A DNA stretch of 64,000 nt from Paragorgia papillata (GCA_035771165.1 JAWNZC010000446.1:1892783-1956782), one strand, 5' to 3'; shown: positions 1 through 12,050, counted from the first letter of the stretch. Program-made: numbers and translations. The notes: generated from the sequence alone by a model not told the origin.

Positions 1-821
1 TACCACTACCACTACCACTACCACTACCACTACCACTACCACTACCACTACCACTACCACTACCACTACCACTACCACTACCACTACCACTACCACTACC
101 ACTACCACTACCACTACCACTACCACTACCACTACCACTACCACTACCACTACCACTACCACTACCACTACCACTACCACTACCACTACCACTACCACTA
201 CCACTACCACTACCACTACCACTACCACTACCACTACCACTACCACTACCACTACCACTACCACTACCACTACCACTACCACTACCACTACCACTACCAC
301 TACCACTACCACTACCACTACCACTACCACTACCACTACCACTACCACTACCACTACCACTACCACTACCACTACCACTACCACTACCACTACCACTACC
401 ACTACCACTACCACTACCACTACCACTACCACTACCACTACCACTACCACTACCACTACCACTACCACTACCACTACCACTACCACTACCACTACCACTA
501 CCACTACCACTACCACTACCACTACCACTACCACTACCACTACCACTACCACTACCACTACCACTACCACTACCACTACCACTACCACTACCACTACCAC
601 TACCACTACCACTACCACTACCACTACCACTACCACTACCACTACCACTACCACTACCACTACCACTACCACTACCACTACCACTACCACTACCACTACC
701 ACTACCACTACCACTACCACTACCACTACCACTACCACTACCACTACCACTACCACTACCACTACCACTACCACTACCACTACCACTACCACTACCACTA
801 CCACTACCACTACCACTACCA

Positions 822-876
<55 letters not shown>

Positions 877-879
877 CAC
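1..879. repeat. (TACCAC)n hexamer array ending in (TAC)n
   Basis: A pure TACCAC hexamer array runs from the first base to about 828 and then degenerates into a TAC trimer tract to about 879. It starts at the window edge, so its full length is unknown. No interruption is visible in the hexamer part. It lies beyond the 3' end of the lectin gene. Confidence 0.98.
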
Positions 880-1164
880 TTTACATGCATGTCTTCCCAC
901 CTTTCTGAAAGACGAAAGTGAGGTGTAGCTTTAAAGTTACGTTTGCTTGAAGAACTGATAGATTTTAGAACTGATTTATTTATTTTATTGACGCTAGCAA
1001 TAACATTACATTTTTAACCAACAATGTTTTCCCCAATATACCTTTTCCATCAATACACCTTTTAAACTACATTATAAAGTCACTTTAACGGATACTGAAA
1101 CATCTAATTAATAACGAGTACGTACGAATCACTGGTCAAATAAAAGCCAAGGAACAATAATAAG
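880..1164. other. 3' flank and probable 3' UTR of the lectin gene
   Basis: Non-coding, AT-rich sequence just past the lectin stop codon. On the minus strand an AATAAA polyadenylation signal lies at 975-980, about 185 bases after the stop, which fits a short 3' UTR. No other feature seen. Confidence 0.5.
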
Positions 1165-1724
1165 TTATCGAACAAAGATTTTCCAGAAATCACCAGCTGT
1201 ACGAGCAAAACCACTGATAGATATGAAGTCGTCACATTCCCATCGCCCACCTGGTGTGTTGGGAAGCAACCAATGAGCTTTGTATGAAACAAAAGCAACG
1301 TGATTAATAAGTCGATTTGCCACTGGAAAACCATCATGGTGCCATTTTCCAACTCTATATTTTCCAGATTCGCGACCCCACTTGGAACACTCTCTAGCCA
1401 TTGTTGAATTATCATCAGACAAACGAGTGAAGGATCCACAAGATTTTGGGAATGAATTGCTCTGACCAGTGAAGTAACGAACAACGTTGTTTCCAAGGGA
1501 ATTTGGCTTGGTGACAATGTGAAAAGTACGACCGGGTATCTTTTTGTGACAATAGAACATCAGTTGTGTGAACGGCATTTTGTGTTTCAAAGCCTGAAGA
1601 GCTGAGACAGAAAGACCAAGTCTTTTGGAGTTATAGTCACTGATCTTACGATAGTCAGTCGCAAGAGACCAAGTGAAGCCACTGGAATCTGGAAGAACTA
1701 TATTTGTGATTAATGTCCAACCAC
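1165..1724 (-). CDS. Lectin gene, exon 5: C-terminal part of fibrinogen-like domain
   Basis: Last coding exon (residues 242-426) of a five-exon secreted lectin on the minus strand. It opens at an acceptor (tttttactttag) and completes a split glycine codon, so the joined protein reads FCDMKTDGGGWTLI, the hallmark N-terminal strand of fibrinogen-related and intelectin-type domains. Downstream are cysteines in MFYCHKK, PKSCGSF, ARECSKW and WECDDF, and the exon ends in GDFWKIFVR before the stop. The canonical fibrinogen C-terminal motifs (the double-Trp region and the Ca2+ loop) are not evident, so this is a divergent branch. From memory such a C-terminus is common in anthozoan proteins. Likely role: carbohydrate or microbe recognition outside the cell. 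Ligand unknown. Confidence 0.82.
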
Positions 1725-2747
1725 CTAAAGTAAAAATTATAAACATATAAAAAAATACTTAATATTGTCAAATATTGAAATGAAACATTTCGTTTAAGAA
1801 TGCTTTTAAAGGGAAGTAATGGACATTGTGTCTTTATTTACGGTGCCTATTTTGTGAACTTATTGCATTTATCCCATATCGCCCACATTTCATTGTTCTA
1901 ACAGACCCTCGCCGGTTAAATAATTTATTCTGGCAACTGCTGTATCTGATTTATAAGACGAGCTGCAAGCGAGCCGTAGTAAATCAGATACAGATCGGCT
2001 GCTCATGCTTTATCGTACTTATCAAATGGACGCATCTAAATAGCCATGTTTTCAAACTATTTTTCAAGTTGAAGTGATTTTAGCTATAAGTAAATTGAGG
2101 GAAAAGTTTATGTAAATCAGGACGAATCTGTATGCGATTTACAGATATTGATTAAACATTCATTTCTTTTGAATTTTCGCTATGAATTATTAATGAATTT
2201 GATAAGTACGCATGCATACAATATGATAAATGGTTATCACACTCTTTTGAATGGAAAAGATATAACCACTAATTATCACACTGTGGCAGTGATAATCACT
2301 TATACCATGCACACCGTTTTCCGCATACTAATGAGTAGAGTTAATAAGCTTCACTCGCAATGATAAATCCTTTATCATATTCGTGACCATGCATCGATTA
2401 ATCCTTAATACCTTTATAATAGGTATTAACAGGGCTTATACTTTATGTTTATTTTCAATGCAAATTTACTTCAAATTTGCAAAAGGATTGCGCATTGATC
2501 TTTCTGCAGTTAAAGTGCAAAAATAAAAACATTTAAGCTAACTAACCAGTCTCTCACTATATTTTAGTTGGCTTTTTACCAAAACCAGTTTAAATCAATT
2601 CGGGTTTTTTATAGGAATTATTAGTAATAAATTATTCTTCTTCTTCTCTTGGCAAAAGTAAAACAGATTTTTACTGAATAGATTTATATTTTATATACGG
2701 TAAAGAACTGTACGTTCTGCCGATAGATAAAGGTTTTCTTCTTTTAC
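1725..2747 (-). other. Lectin intron 4
   Basis: About 1 kb between the two fibrinogen-domain exons, with donor G|GTAAAAG at 2747 and acceptor at 1725. It contains only short imperfect inverted repeats (for example around 2220-2310) and AT-rich sequence. I see no further exon. Confidence 0.7.
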
Positions 2748-2889
2748 CTCCATCTGTTTTCATATCACAAAATACTTTCATTGGTCCATTATCAATGATG
2801 ATCCAGTAGGCTTGACTTGGGAGGAGTTTTTCCTTTCTTTGCTGAAGAATATCAGAGCAAGATGTTCCGGGCATTTGATAACTTCCAAC
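2748..2889 (-). CDS. Lectin gene, exon 4: N-terminal part of fibrinogen-like domain
   Basis: This 142-base exon encodes residues 194-240 plus a split glycine. It starts in phase 0 after the acceptor ttgttacag and reads VGSYQMPGTSCSDILQQ, then AYWIIIDNGPMKVFCDMKTD. The pattern SC-x-D-I, then YWI, then FCDM-x-TDGG is the standard N-terminal half of a fibrinogen-related domain. It ends at a GTAAAAG donor in phase 1, which matches the downstream exon. A reading frame can be extended slightly upstream past the acceptor, but only with a TTG start, so I treat that as intron. Confidence 0.83.
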
Positions 2890-4268
2890 CTGTAACAATT
2901 AACAATTTACGTTAAAATTTTATTATTCAAAAATCTTTTATATAGATTGGTGTATTTATTTTTTATACGATTTTTTTTTATACGATTTTTCGCTCCAGCG
3001 TCAGGTTACAACGATAATAATGATATATATCGTTACAAAATTTGTGATTGTAGTCTGACATGCGTAAGGTTCCATTCGTTTTCTTCAACATTATTTAAGC
3101 CAAAATAATATACATGAAAAAATTTCCTCAATTTTGATTGGCTAAGAGCAGTGCAATTTTTAGGAAATACAGAGCAGAAAAAAGGAAATACAGTGCAAAT
3201 GTTTGAAGCGAATAAGCAAAAACAATAAAGACTGAAAAGAGCTAATCACGTTCTACAACTCTCTCCTCCGCAGAGGCTTCTATTCGCAGGCGCGCGGGCG
3301 ATTCGGGAGAAATTCAACACTCCCTTGGAGATCTAAGTATCAAAGGTTAGCATGACGATTTTCGTGAAGAAATAGTGCTTAAAGGAATTTATTTGATTCT
3401 TGCTGGGGTTTTTTATTTACGTGTCTGCCATTTTAAATCAATTCAGATGTAAACTATATTTCAATTAATTTAGACTTGTTTATTCTCTTTACGATAACCA
3501 TAATGCAGAAGAAGATATAGAATGCTTTGCAATAAGTACAAATACGCCGGAAAAGGATTTTTAACACCGAATTCGAAGTCGGGAAACGAACTGAATACGA
3601 AGAGATTTCAGTCAAGTACCAAATCTGCGGTCTCTGGCCATGGAGATAGCGACGATAGTTTGCACGAAGTACAATGTTTTCTTCAAGATCTAAGTCTAGA
3701 ATGTTGTTCTGGACGTTATTAGTTCTGAATTCTTCTATGGAAATCACCCGGAACGAATAAAAAAATTCGAAACGCTGCCGGCGCCAGACTGACAAACGTT
3801 TTAATATCGAACGTTGAATCGTTGATAAACAAAGCCGACGAACATGCAGCGCTGGAATATTCTCAGCGCTAACTTTCTACATTACACCAAGCTCGCAAAT
3901 GTACCACGTGTATACGTGCAACTTATCATAGGTAAGATCTATGTTTACAACAGTTCAGTGTCTTTTGATTTAAACTTCTCGGGTAGCGTTTGTTTACATT
4001 GCATAATTCAAAACTGGAAAATCCTGTCCTTGTGTAACAATATAAACATTCTCGAGTTGAGAATTGTCTGCCAGCAATTTAAATGTGTCTTTAGCTCATA
4101 ATTTATGGTTTTCCAACTTTTCCAAAGTTAAGTTCTACAAAGGGTTTTGACGGATGGCATTTTCCAACCTCGTGCCCAGGCTCTTTCTGCACAAAATAAA
4201 CTAATATGGTGGCCAAGATTTGAAACGGTAAGTTTGAGGGCATGGGTTGAGGGTGGGGTGGGGTTATA

Positions 4269-4414
4269 CACTTAATGTCTGGTCGCGAGGGAAACAGTTA
4301 GTTTTGTTTTCCCGAGAGTCTCGATGTTTCCCTCGACCGTTCGTCTTGGGAAACATCGAGACTCTCGGGAAAACAAAACTAACTGTTTCCGGAGGGATCA
4401 GACTCCATTAAGTG
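4269..4414. mobile_element. Foldback MITE with 44-bp near-perfect arms
   Basis: Left arm 4289-4332 and right arm 4348-4390 are exact reverse complements except for the last base or so, separated by a 15-base loop. A weaker outer inverted repeat (CACTTAATG at 4269 and CATTAAGTG ending at 4414) marks the element ends. No coding capacity, and no clear target duplication seen. Confidence 0.85.
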
Positions 4415-4845
4415 CCTTGTTATATAGCTCGAGTTTCGCTGAATAGTTTCGACGTTTATCAAGGGAAAGTACACAAAAGACTAACTGAAATACTTACCAA
4501 AAAAATTACGCCTGGCTTCGTAATTTCACTTCAACTAAACATGCAAATATGAGTCTCACAACAAAAGAGCAGCAATACATTGCTCCAGTTAATCTTCGCA
4601 CATGCTTTGAAGACCTATAATTCTATAAATAATATTTTTTCGTACCAAAGTACCAAACAAGCTTTTGTTTATAGGATCCGTGAAAAATTCAAAGTTCTGG
4701 CGGGCAACAATTGCAATATTATTGTCCGAGTGGGCAATAAGTTCTCAATTATTGTTGCCGGCTCGGTCTACATTGAAATTTAGCTGAAGTCATGTGACCA
4801 CAAACCAACCAATGACAGTTATCGTTTTATCCAGCAAAACTCTTG

Positions 4846-4912
4846 ATGTTTAGTTTAGCTAGCAGTCGGATTGGCGAAGATTGCGAGTTCGAGTCTCGTT
4901 TATAGGGCTCGG
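4846..4912 (+). other. Possible tRNA-derived SINE relic
   Basis: Contains a B-box-like stretch (GCGAGTTCGAGTCTCG) about 25 bases after an A-box-like TTTAGCTAGCAGTCGG. The acceptor stem is not convincing and there is no intact tRNA cloverleaf, so a degraded tRNA-derived SINE head is the most that I can support. Confidence 0.25.
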
Positions 4913-5171
4913 AGTTTTCTGAGAAGAACAATTATTCGTTAACATTTGAAGCTAATTATTCCTTATTGTTGTCAAATAAAGTACCTGCAAGAAAACTAGA
5001 AGATTCTTAGTGCTTTTAGTAAACTTTCTCGAGTAGTGGTAAAAGAAGCAAAGCATTTTTAAACAACCAAATATACGAGGAGTGGACACCGCCGAAAGGG
5101 AACTGTAATGTAAGTACTATAACTAAGTATACAGTTGACTTGGAGGCATTTTTTCATGTACTGTATTATTA

Positions 5172-5342
5172 ATAAGTAATAGCATGGTTTCTCGTGCAAT
5201 TTGGAAAAACATGCCCGCATGAGGTTTTCAAAGACGTCAAATAGTGTTCGTCCTTCGGACTCGTGCCATTTTGAGAGTCTTTGAGAATCTCACTCGTGCA
5301 TGTTTTATTTTAAATTGCACTCAAAACCATGCTATTACCTAT
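5172..5342. mobile_element. Foldback MITE centred on GTCCTTCGGAC
   Basis: Imperfect palindrome. ATAAGTAATAGCATGGTTT at the left is mirrored by AAACCATGCTATTACCTAT at the right, with the axis at about 5250. The whole element is arms only. Confidence 0.8.
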
Positions 5343-5518
5343 ACAAATTAAATAAACAAGTACGCATGCATAAAGTTATTTTTTTCAGTTGTGTTAATTT
5401 ATATGAGTATAACGCTAATCGCAAATTAAAATTGCGTCAAATTTGATAAAAAAAGAAACAAAAATTATTTTTGCGTAACTTTCAAATATTATCTACTATT
5501 GTAAATTCTTGAAATTAC

Positions 5519-5643
5519 CTTAACTTCCAGCACTTTTGGCAACATGTTTAACATTTTTTCCATCCTGTCAAGGGTAGCAGCCGTTTTGTTTTCGTTACTT
5601 TTCAGCGTATTTGAAATGGTGTTTAGTTGACTTGCCAACAAAT
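5519..5643 (-). CDS. Lectin gene, exon 3: coiled-coil linker
   Basis: 125 bases encoding residues 153-193. The acceptor is ctatttttag, the exon enters in phase 1 and leaves in phase 0 at donor AAG|GTAATT, which matches both neighbours. The peptide (DLLASQLNTISNTLKS, then DRMEKMLNMLPKVLEVK) has hydrophobic Leu, Ile and Met spaced in heptads, suggesting a short coiled coil that could trimerise the protein as the stalks of ficolins and collectins do. The exon is short, so the call rests on phase compatibility and heptad spacing. Confidence 0.72.
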
Positions 5644-6295
5644 CTAAAAATAGAAGGTGCGAAGTCATGAGCATTACCCTAGTAAACCTATTCTAATTTT
5701 TCTAAAAGGCGACCTCATCTTTCGATTTATGCGTAAAAATCATTTAAAATATTATTCACTGTATTTAATGTTGCCAAGTCTAAATCATATTTTTGCGCGG
5801 CTTACTTTAGATAACTGTTTTCTTTCCTTAAAGTTAAAACAGACCGTTATACTTTTAATAGATTAGAATATTTTAAAACTAGAATTTAGCAGTTTAGATT
5901 CAATTTTAGATATAATTTAGTCGATTAGACAGCTCTACATAGCTTACCTTAGATAATTGTAAGTTACCATCATCATCATCATCATCACCACTATCATTAC
6001 TATTTTTATCATGATCATTATCATCATATCATCATCTTCATCATCATCATCATTGATCATCATTCTCATCATCATCATCATCATTATCATTATTAGCATC
6101 ATTATTATGTGTATAATTATTATTATTACTTATTATTATTTCACTTTCGGTAAAATTGCGTGCCCTGATTGGCTAAAAAGCCTCGCGTTATAATTATTAT
6201 TTTTGCTGCAGCACACATAAATATCAACAATTGTTAACAAAAAATTCAAAAATGAGTAATATTTACTTTACCCTGATTCTTTTTTTTGCTGCTAC
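5644..6295 (-). other. Lectin intron 2 with TCA-rich microsatellite
   Basis: Intron between the lectin-domain and coiled-coil exons. Its only visible structure is the imperfect ATC/TCA array at 5968-6133. Donor AAAG|GTAGCA lies at 6294-6295. A second candidate donor (CAGG|GTAAAGT) about 20 bases further on would add a few residues. Confidence 0.6.
5968..6133. repeat. Imperfect (CAT)n microsatellite
   Basis: CATCATCAT-type trinucleotide repeats with scattered substitutions. The serine/isoleucine open frame over it is an artefact of the repeat. Confidence 0.92.
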
Positions 6296-6676
6296 CTTTC
6301 CTCAAACTGCAAAAGTAAGGATATTTTACTCGACAGAGTACATCTTTCCAGTCACCATTGCTTTGAATACAGGCGCACCCTTCATAACCACCATAGTTAT
6401 TTGGTTGACCTTTTGCCCAATTGAAATACCGATCAGCCATGTTCCAGTCAGGCAAGCACCACCTGTTTCCTCCGCAGCGTTGTAAACCAAACCAGTGAGG
6501 CCGTTTGTCAGTTTTCAGAAAGACCTTAAGCAAGAGGTTATTAATCACACTATTCCTTATTACTGCTAGTTGACCACCACTACGTTTGCAATCATAGTTT
6601 GCTGCAACCCAAGTCATCGGACCGTTTCCATTAAGGTAACATGAATCGCCAAAGCTTTTCCAGTGTGGAGGACAAT
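6296..6676 (-). CDS. Lectin gene, exon 2: C-type lectin domain
   Basis: A complete C-type lectin domain in one exon (residues 26-151), phase 1 at both ends, as is usual for this domain. It reads CPPHWKSFGDSCYL at the start, the WVAANYDCKRSGGQLAVI helix, then WFGLQRC, KGQPNNYGGYEGCACI, WKDVLC and YPYFC. Conserved disulphide cysteines are present. The sugar/Ca2+ site is altered: QPN is found where mannose types have EPN and galactose types QPD, and WND is replaced by WKD, so Ca2+-dependent sugar binding is uncertain. The signal peptide at 17871-17943 joins directly in phase, placing the domain at the mature N-terminus. The same gene adds a coiled coil and a fibrinogen-like domain downstream. 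Confidence 0.9.
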
Positions 6677-7789
6677 CTACAAATATAATCATATACCGAT
6701 ATATGCACCAGCCATAGCTATGATACGATTACAAAAAACGACTACAAAGAATCGCCAAAAAATAAGTGTATTGCCTATTGTGTTTTTTTACCATCTGTTG
6801 TCCGTTTATTTGTACTTTTTCTATATTGTGCATGCCTATTTGAATTGAACGAAGCAGTAGATGGTCCTAGATGTGTCAGATGTCTGGAGGACCCAAAGGC
6901 TTCTCAGTAGGCAATGACGTCAACCTCTTTAAAAATGATTTTACTACTTATAGGCACTGTTTAGATTAAAAGTCGAATCGGATCCGAAAAACGTTAGTTT
7001 AGTCAATCCGGAAGATGTTTACATAGAGAATCCGATCTGTTTGGAGCGCTATTTTTAGTTTCGAAACACTATTTAATTTCTTAGCTCTAATTCTTTAATG
7101 TTTGCCCTGTTGCACGACACACACCGACTTCACGCATATACGTATCAAATCATTTTCAAGTAAGACTGCATGTGTTTATGGTAGAAACTCTGACTTAAGC
7201 TGATTCTTGCCTGAATCTCAAGTCAATTTATCAGCCATCCGTTTGGATCAGATCGAAAACTTTCATTCTCAGTCTTCGTGTAAACACAACAAGGAGAAAC
7301 AACATCATGATGCGATGATGGGGGATTTGACTTGACAATTGCAAATATTCAGTAAACGGTTATATGTAGTGAACCACTTGGTGTATATATATATACTTTT
7401 ACTACAAAATGGTAGATTTCAATTGAACACTTATTTAATCCGCTTCAAGTAAGGAAGGCCAAGCGCCATAAATTTATTATTAGTGGCTATATATGGGATT
7501 AATTTGGGTGTTATTCGGCAAACTTTTAGACGAGGCAGAATTAAGCATGTGTGGACCTGTACACAAATCGTCCTTAACATGCAGCTAACGTTGAAAATCT
7601 TATACATGGTAAACAACATCAGTTATTAAACAAGATGCCTGGGTCAGGCGTTCACTCGGGTTACTGTGCTGGCAAGCTTACGCGGATCCTGAATATAATT
7701 GAACTAGGCTGAATGCTTCACCCAGGTGAACATATGTATGATCAAGACAAGATAGTTGTCAGCCACACCTGACGGCTGTTTAACTACAA
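6677..7789 (-). other. Start of 11.2-kb lectin intron 1, no transposon recognised
   Basis: AT-rich intron sequence downstream (in genomic coordinates) of the C-type lectin exon. I see no conserved exon, repeat or RNA here. The rest of the intron, up to 17870, is almost entirely transposons, listed below. Confidence 0.5.
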
Positions 7790-7797
7790 AGTCAGCC

Positions 7798-8469
<672 letters not shown>

Positions 8470-8725
8470 AGTCAGCAGGTCGCTTTCAAAATCTACCAAC
8501 AACGTGCAAGAACAGCTTGATCAGTCAACTTTTTATCCAAATCCAAAAGTGAAGAGGTTAAACTTAAAGAGCAAAGTACATGCCTCACCGGGCCTCGCTG
8601 AGTCACATGGTGAACAACTCACCGGAAGCATGAATAATAGCGGAAGTAAAATGTGCAAAAATGCAAAATCGTGACACCCAAAACGAAGAAAAAAAACCCA
8701 AGCCGAAACCTAGACTCGGCCTGCC

Positions 8726-11456
8726 CATAGTCCCTGGAATTAAAGTGTCTGGAAACGCGGCGTACTTCAAAGGAAAAACACGGCAAGCTTTGCCCATATT
8801 GAGGTAAGCGTATCACGTGACATGAAGGGGCACGGTCAAGGCTATCAATATTGCGACAGAACAAGGCGCGAGCGCTTTCCAAGTGAAATATTGACGATGA
8901 TGAGTTTGATTTTAGAGATGATACCTTAGCGATAAATTTAAATTTACTGGAGATGGATGCGGCGGAGATGGAATGCTTAATAGACTTATCCTTTCGTGTT
9001 TTTTCTCCGCGATTATTACTCTACATGCATCCAAATGTTGAACAATTTGCGCCCGGCAGTACTTTTGCTGAAAAAGGTTTTGATTTCATGCAAAAATGAA
9101 ACTGAAACACCTTTGGCAGTGAAACTAAATTACTTAGTTGGTTGTTTTTGAAAAAGAACATGCTTTTTACTACTCCAAATGCTTATCTAAATAAAAAATG
9201 TCTCTTTACTGGTGATCTCCTACGAAATGTATGTTGTAAGCTTGATTTTAACTGTGAGTTTCTTTATTTGGCAACAAATTAATATCAACCCGTTAATTTA
9301 GTCAGGTTTTTGAAGAAAAAAGACGTAATTTTTAGGTGAATTTTACCATTTAACATGCTAAATTGTGTATTTGTTAATGTATTTTTACACAATGTTGTTT
9401 TTTTATACATTGGTTTGAGGGTGTTGATGTTTTTCTGTATAAAAATCCGTCAATTTCAACTCTTTTCGGCAGTTTAAAAAAACGTACCGCCATCTTGTTT
9501 TTCCTCTACTAGTAGGATATGAGCTGATAGCCTGGTACACACGTAAAAACGCGCAAGCTGTTACAGACCTGCAAGCAAGTTGTTACAAGGCTGTTCAACA
9601 GGCTGTCACCGTCATGTGTTCGCACTGGCTGTCCCCGGTCTGTTAACATGTCTGTAGCAGGCTGTTGACAACTTGTAACAAGGCTGATGACTCCAACAGG
9701 CTGATGACAAGTTGTTCCAACAACCTGTTACCGCTCTGCACTCAACAAGTTGTTAACAGGTTGATGCTAACAAGGTTGTAGCAGCTTCTTGAATGAACAG
9801 CATTGTTACAACCTGTTAACAGCCTTGCTACGGACCTGTTGCGAACACATCCTGTTGACAAGCTGTGAGATTTTTACGTGTGTAGTAGGGAACCAATCAG
9901 ATTACGCAAAAGCTCATATCCGATAGCATGCTATATAATAAAATAAATTATCCTGTGCAGTGATCACAGACTTCTCTACAGTATGCTTTCTGGCTTTTAA
10001 TGGCAGATTAGTGATATCAGTGCTTTTCCTTTTTATGACATCCTGAAACATTTCCTTGTATCACTGGCAAACATTTTTTCTTTGAATAGAAATGGCATTA
10101 GCATTTATAATGTACTTGAACTCATACAGATCAAGTTTGGGTTGCCTGAGCGTTTCCCTGCAATCCTCATTTGATGGACTCTAACCATCAAATTACTCTA
10201 GTCTTTAACCATGCACATCGTGACAGATTTCAGCTATCAGGACGTATTTTAATCCTTGAAGAAGGAATTGAAAAGAAGTAGGTTGTAATTTTATTAGACT
10301 GTGTTTGTTGAGATAAACATTCTACATTGAGAAACATTGGGGTCTTTCCAACACTTGATAAAAGGTAAAAATTCTGTTGTCAACTACTGCACGCGTACGT
10401 GCATCATTCAGAATTTTCACTCTGTGCTTAACTTGACTCATGCATGGGGTTTTTATGGCAAATTTTGTGATGCTCCAGCTCCGGTTTCTCTGTAGTCGTC
10501 TAAAATTTGTATTGAAATGCAGCATGTTAAGTAAACAAACTCACCCGACCCGCGGATTATTTTGTCGCGAAACCCGTATATATGGAAGTTTTATTAATGC
10601 AATCTGAGCGAATTCGACCACTTGTTTTAACGATTCTCTCCGCTTCACAAAACTGGTATATTGCCTTTAACCACTGGAATGGATAGCGGTATTTTCGACT
10701 TTAGTCAGTTTACCAAGGCCATGCCCACTGACCGAAGCTTTGCGCGGTGCATGACATAACAGACTTATTTCCCGCTCTAGCACCCGTTTTGGCAAATGTA
10801 TGCGCAACTGCTTGTTGCATTTAGGGCGGGCTAGTTCTGAGTCACAATGTGTTTTTTTTTTAACGATTTAAAGTAAGAAATAATCGAGAAATATTAAATA
10901 AAGTGAGACCAAACAAATGCGATCGAGGCCTACTATTATTAACCAGCTGTCAAGTCATTCTATCATCGGATAAAGTATAACTTTCTCTGGAAATCATCAA
11001 ATTCAGATAACCAAATTATATAATGTAGCGTGTATATACTTATATACTAACTTCAATGTCACTTGGTTGGAAATGTCTATTAATTACAAATGCGTACGTT
11101 GCCTTCGTCTATTTATGCGAATATCTTTTACATCAACAACGACGTGTCGTCGTGTTCCTTTGTAATACCGTACTATTTATTATTTCAATTATCTTTGCCA
11201 AGACGCCTTTGCAACATTTGACGTAGATGGAATGCTTAATAGACTTATCCTTTCGTGTTTTTTCTCCGCGATTATTACTCTACATGCATCCAAATGTTGA
11301 ACAATTTGCGCCCGGCAGTACTTTTGCTGAGCGTGGCTAAACAGATAACATCTGAAACGTGCCCCTTCTTCCCACGTGATCAGAATTGAGAGGGAAAAAA
11401 AAGTGTGCGCTTTGAAGTACGCCGCGTTTCCAGACACTTTAATTCCAGGGACTATG
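8726..11456. mobile_element. CATAG-terminus DNA transposon, copy I (rearranged)
   Basis: Inverted termini CATAGTCCCTGGAATTAAAG (8726 on) and its reverse complement ending at 11456, with TIRs of about 45 bp. Flanks GCCTGCC and GCCTACC match at 6 of 7 positions, suggesting a 7-bp target duplication. A CACGTG motif lies about 85 bp inside each end. The interior is rearranged: a piece of the right subterminal region (about 8980-9080, like 11225-11335) follows the left end, and a TA-flanked MITE sits at 9536-9884. The segment 9940-11456 closely matches 14940-16462 in copy II. Superfamily not settled. P-like is a guess from the TSD length and the CA terminus. Confidence 0.78.
9536..9884. mobile_element. 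MITE with internal degenerate CTGTTGACAA repeats
   Basis: Termini TACACACGTAAAAA and TTTTTACGTGTGTA are exact inverses, and the TA at each end could be a TA target duplication (mariner type). The interior is made of many degenerate 15-25-bp units built from CTGTTRACA, AACAAGTTGT and CAGGCTG in both orientations. It is nested in CATAG copy I and flanked by a further short inverted pair (GGATATGAGCT and AGCTCATATCC). Confidence 0.75.
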
Positions 11457-11706
11457 GCCTACCAGATTTATGTCCCACAAAATAATCATGAACAACTACT
11501 TTACATTTCAGCTTTTTAATGTTTAATTGCGAATATCCAGTCAGCGGTTATTTGTAATGAACATGCAACTCCTTCATTTCAACATAGTCCCTGGAATTAA
11601 AGTGTCTGGAAACGCGGCGTACTTCAAAGGAAAAACACGGCAAGCTTTGCCCATATTGAGGTAAGCGTATCACGTGATATGAAGGGGCACGGTCAAGGCT
11701 ATCAAT

Positions 11707-12050
11707 ATGGCGACAGAACAAGGCGCGAGCGCTTTCCAAGTGAAATATTGACGATGATGAGTTTGATTTTAGAGATGATACCTTAGCGATAAATTTAAAT
11801 TTACTGGAGATGGATGCGGCGGAGATTGAAGCTCAAATGGAGACTATTGTCAGCGCTGTAAGTGTTTTATCGATGTTTATAATACGATAAGTGCTGCTCT
11901 CAGGACATTAGGAACACCGAAGGCTGAAATGGTTCTTTGTATTTTCAGATGCAGGAACCCCCAAGTGTTTTTTGTGTGTTATGTGCATCAAAACATGAAA
12001 TCGAAAGATGGTTTGACCTTACATGTTCGAAGGAACCACAGTTAGCTTAG
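11707..12050 (+). pseudogene. Decayed exons of the CATAG transposon's own gene
   Basis: An ATG at 11707 begins MATEQGASAFQV. After one base out of frame, an acidic peptide continues (DDDEFDFRDD, then EIEAQMETIVSA) up to a GTAAGTG donor at 11858. An acceptor TTTTCAG at 11942-11948 is followed by a frame with a CVLC motif, ending at 12050. The same frameshifted first exon is present in copy I at about 8848. I read this as the first two exons of a spliced transposon-encoded protein. The family is not recognised, and the CVLC could be half of a zinc finger. Confidence 0.4.

Larger units (their letters stand above)
2890..5518 (-). other. Lectin intron 3
   Basis: A 2.6-kb intron. It contains the perfect foldback at 4269-4414, a tRNA-like stretch near 4850-4910 and the TTCGGA-centred foldback at 5172-5342. 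A short match to a dispersed motif (CTCCTCCGCAGAGGCT) lies at about 3264-3280. The 113-codon minus ORF at 3454-3795 shows no motif that I recognise. Confidence 0.6.

Noticed and set aside
3454..3795. 113-codon minus ORF as an extra lectin exon
   Set aside because: No splice sites in a compatible phase were found and no domain is recognisable; the coiled-coil exon already joins the fibrinogen exon in phase.
4846..4912. Functional tRNA gene
   Set aside because: Only a B-box-like word and a weak A box; no acceptor stem pairing and no anticodon arm that I can fold.
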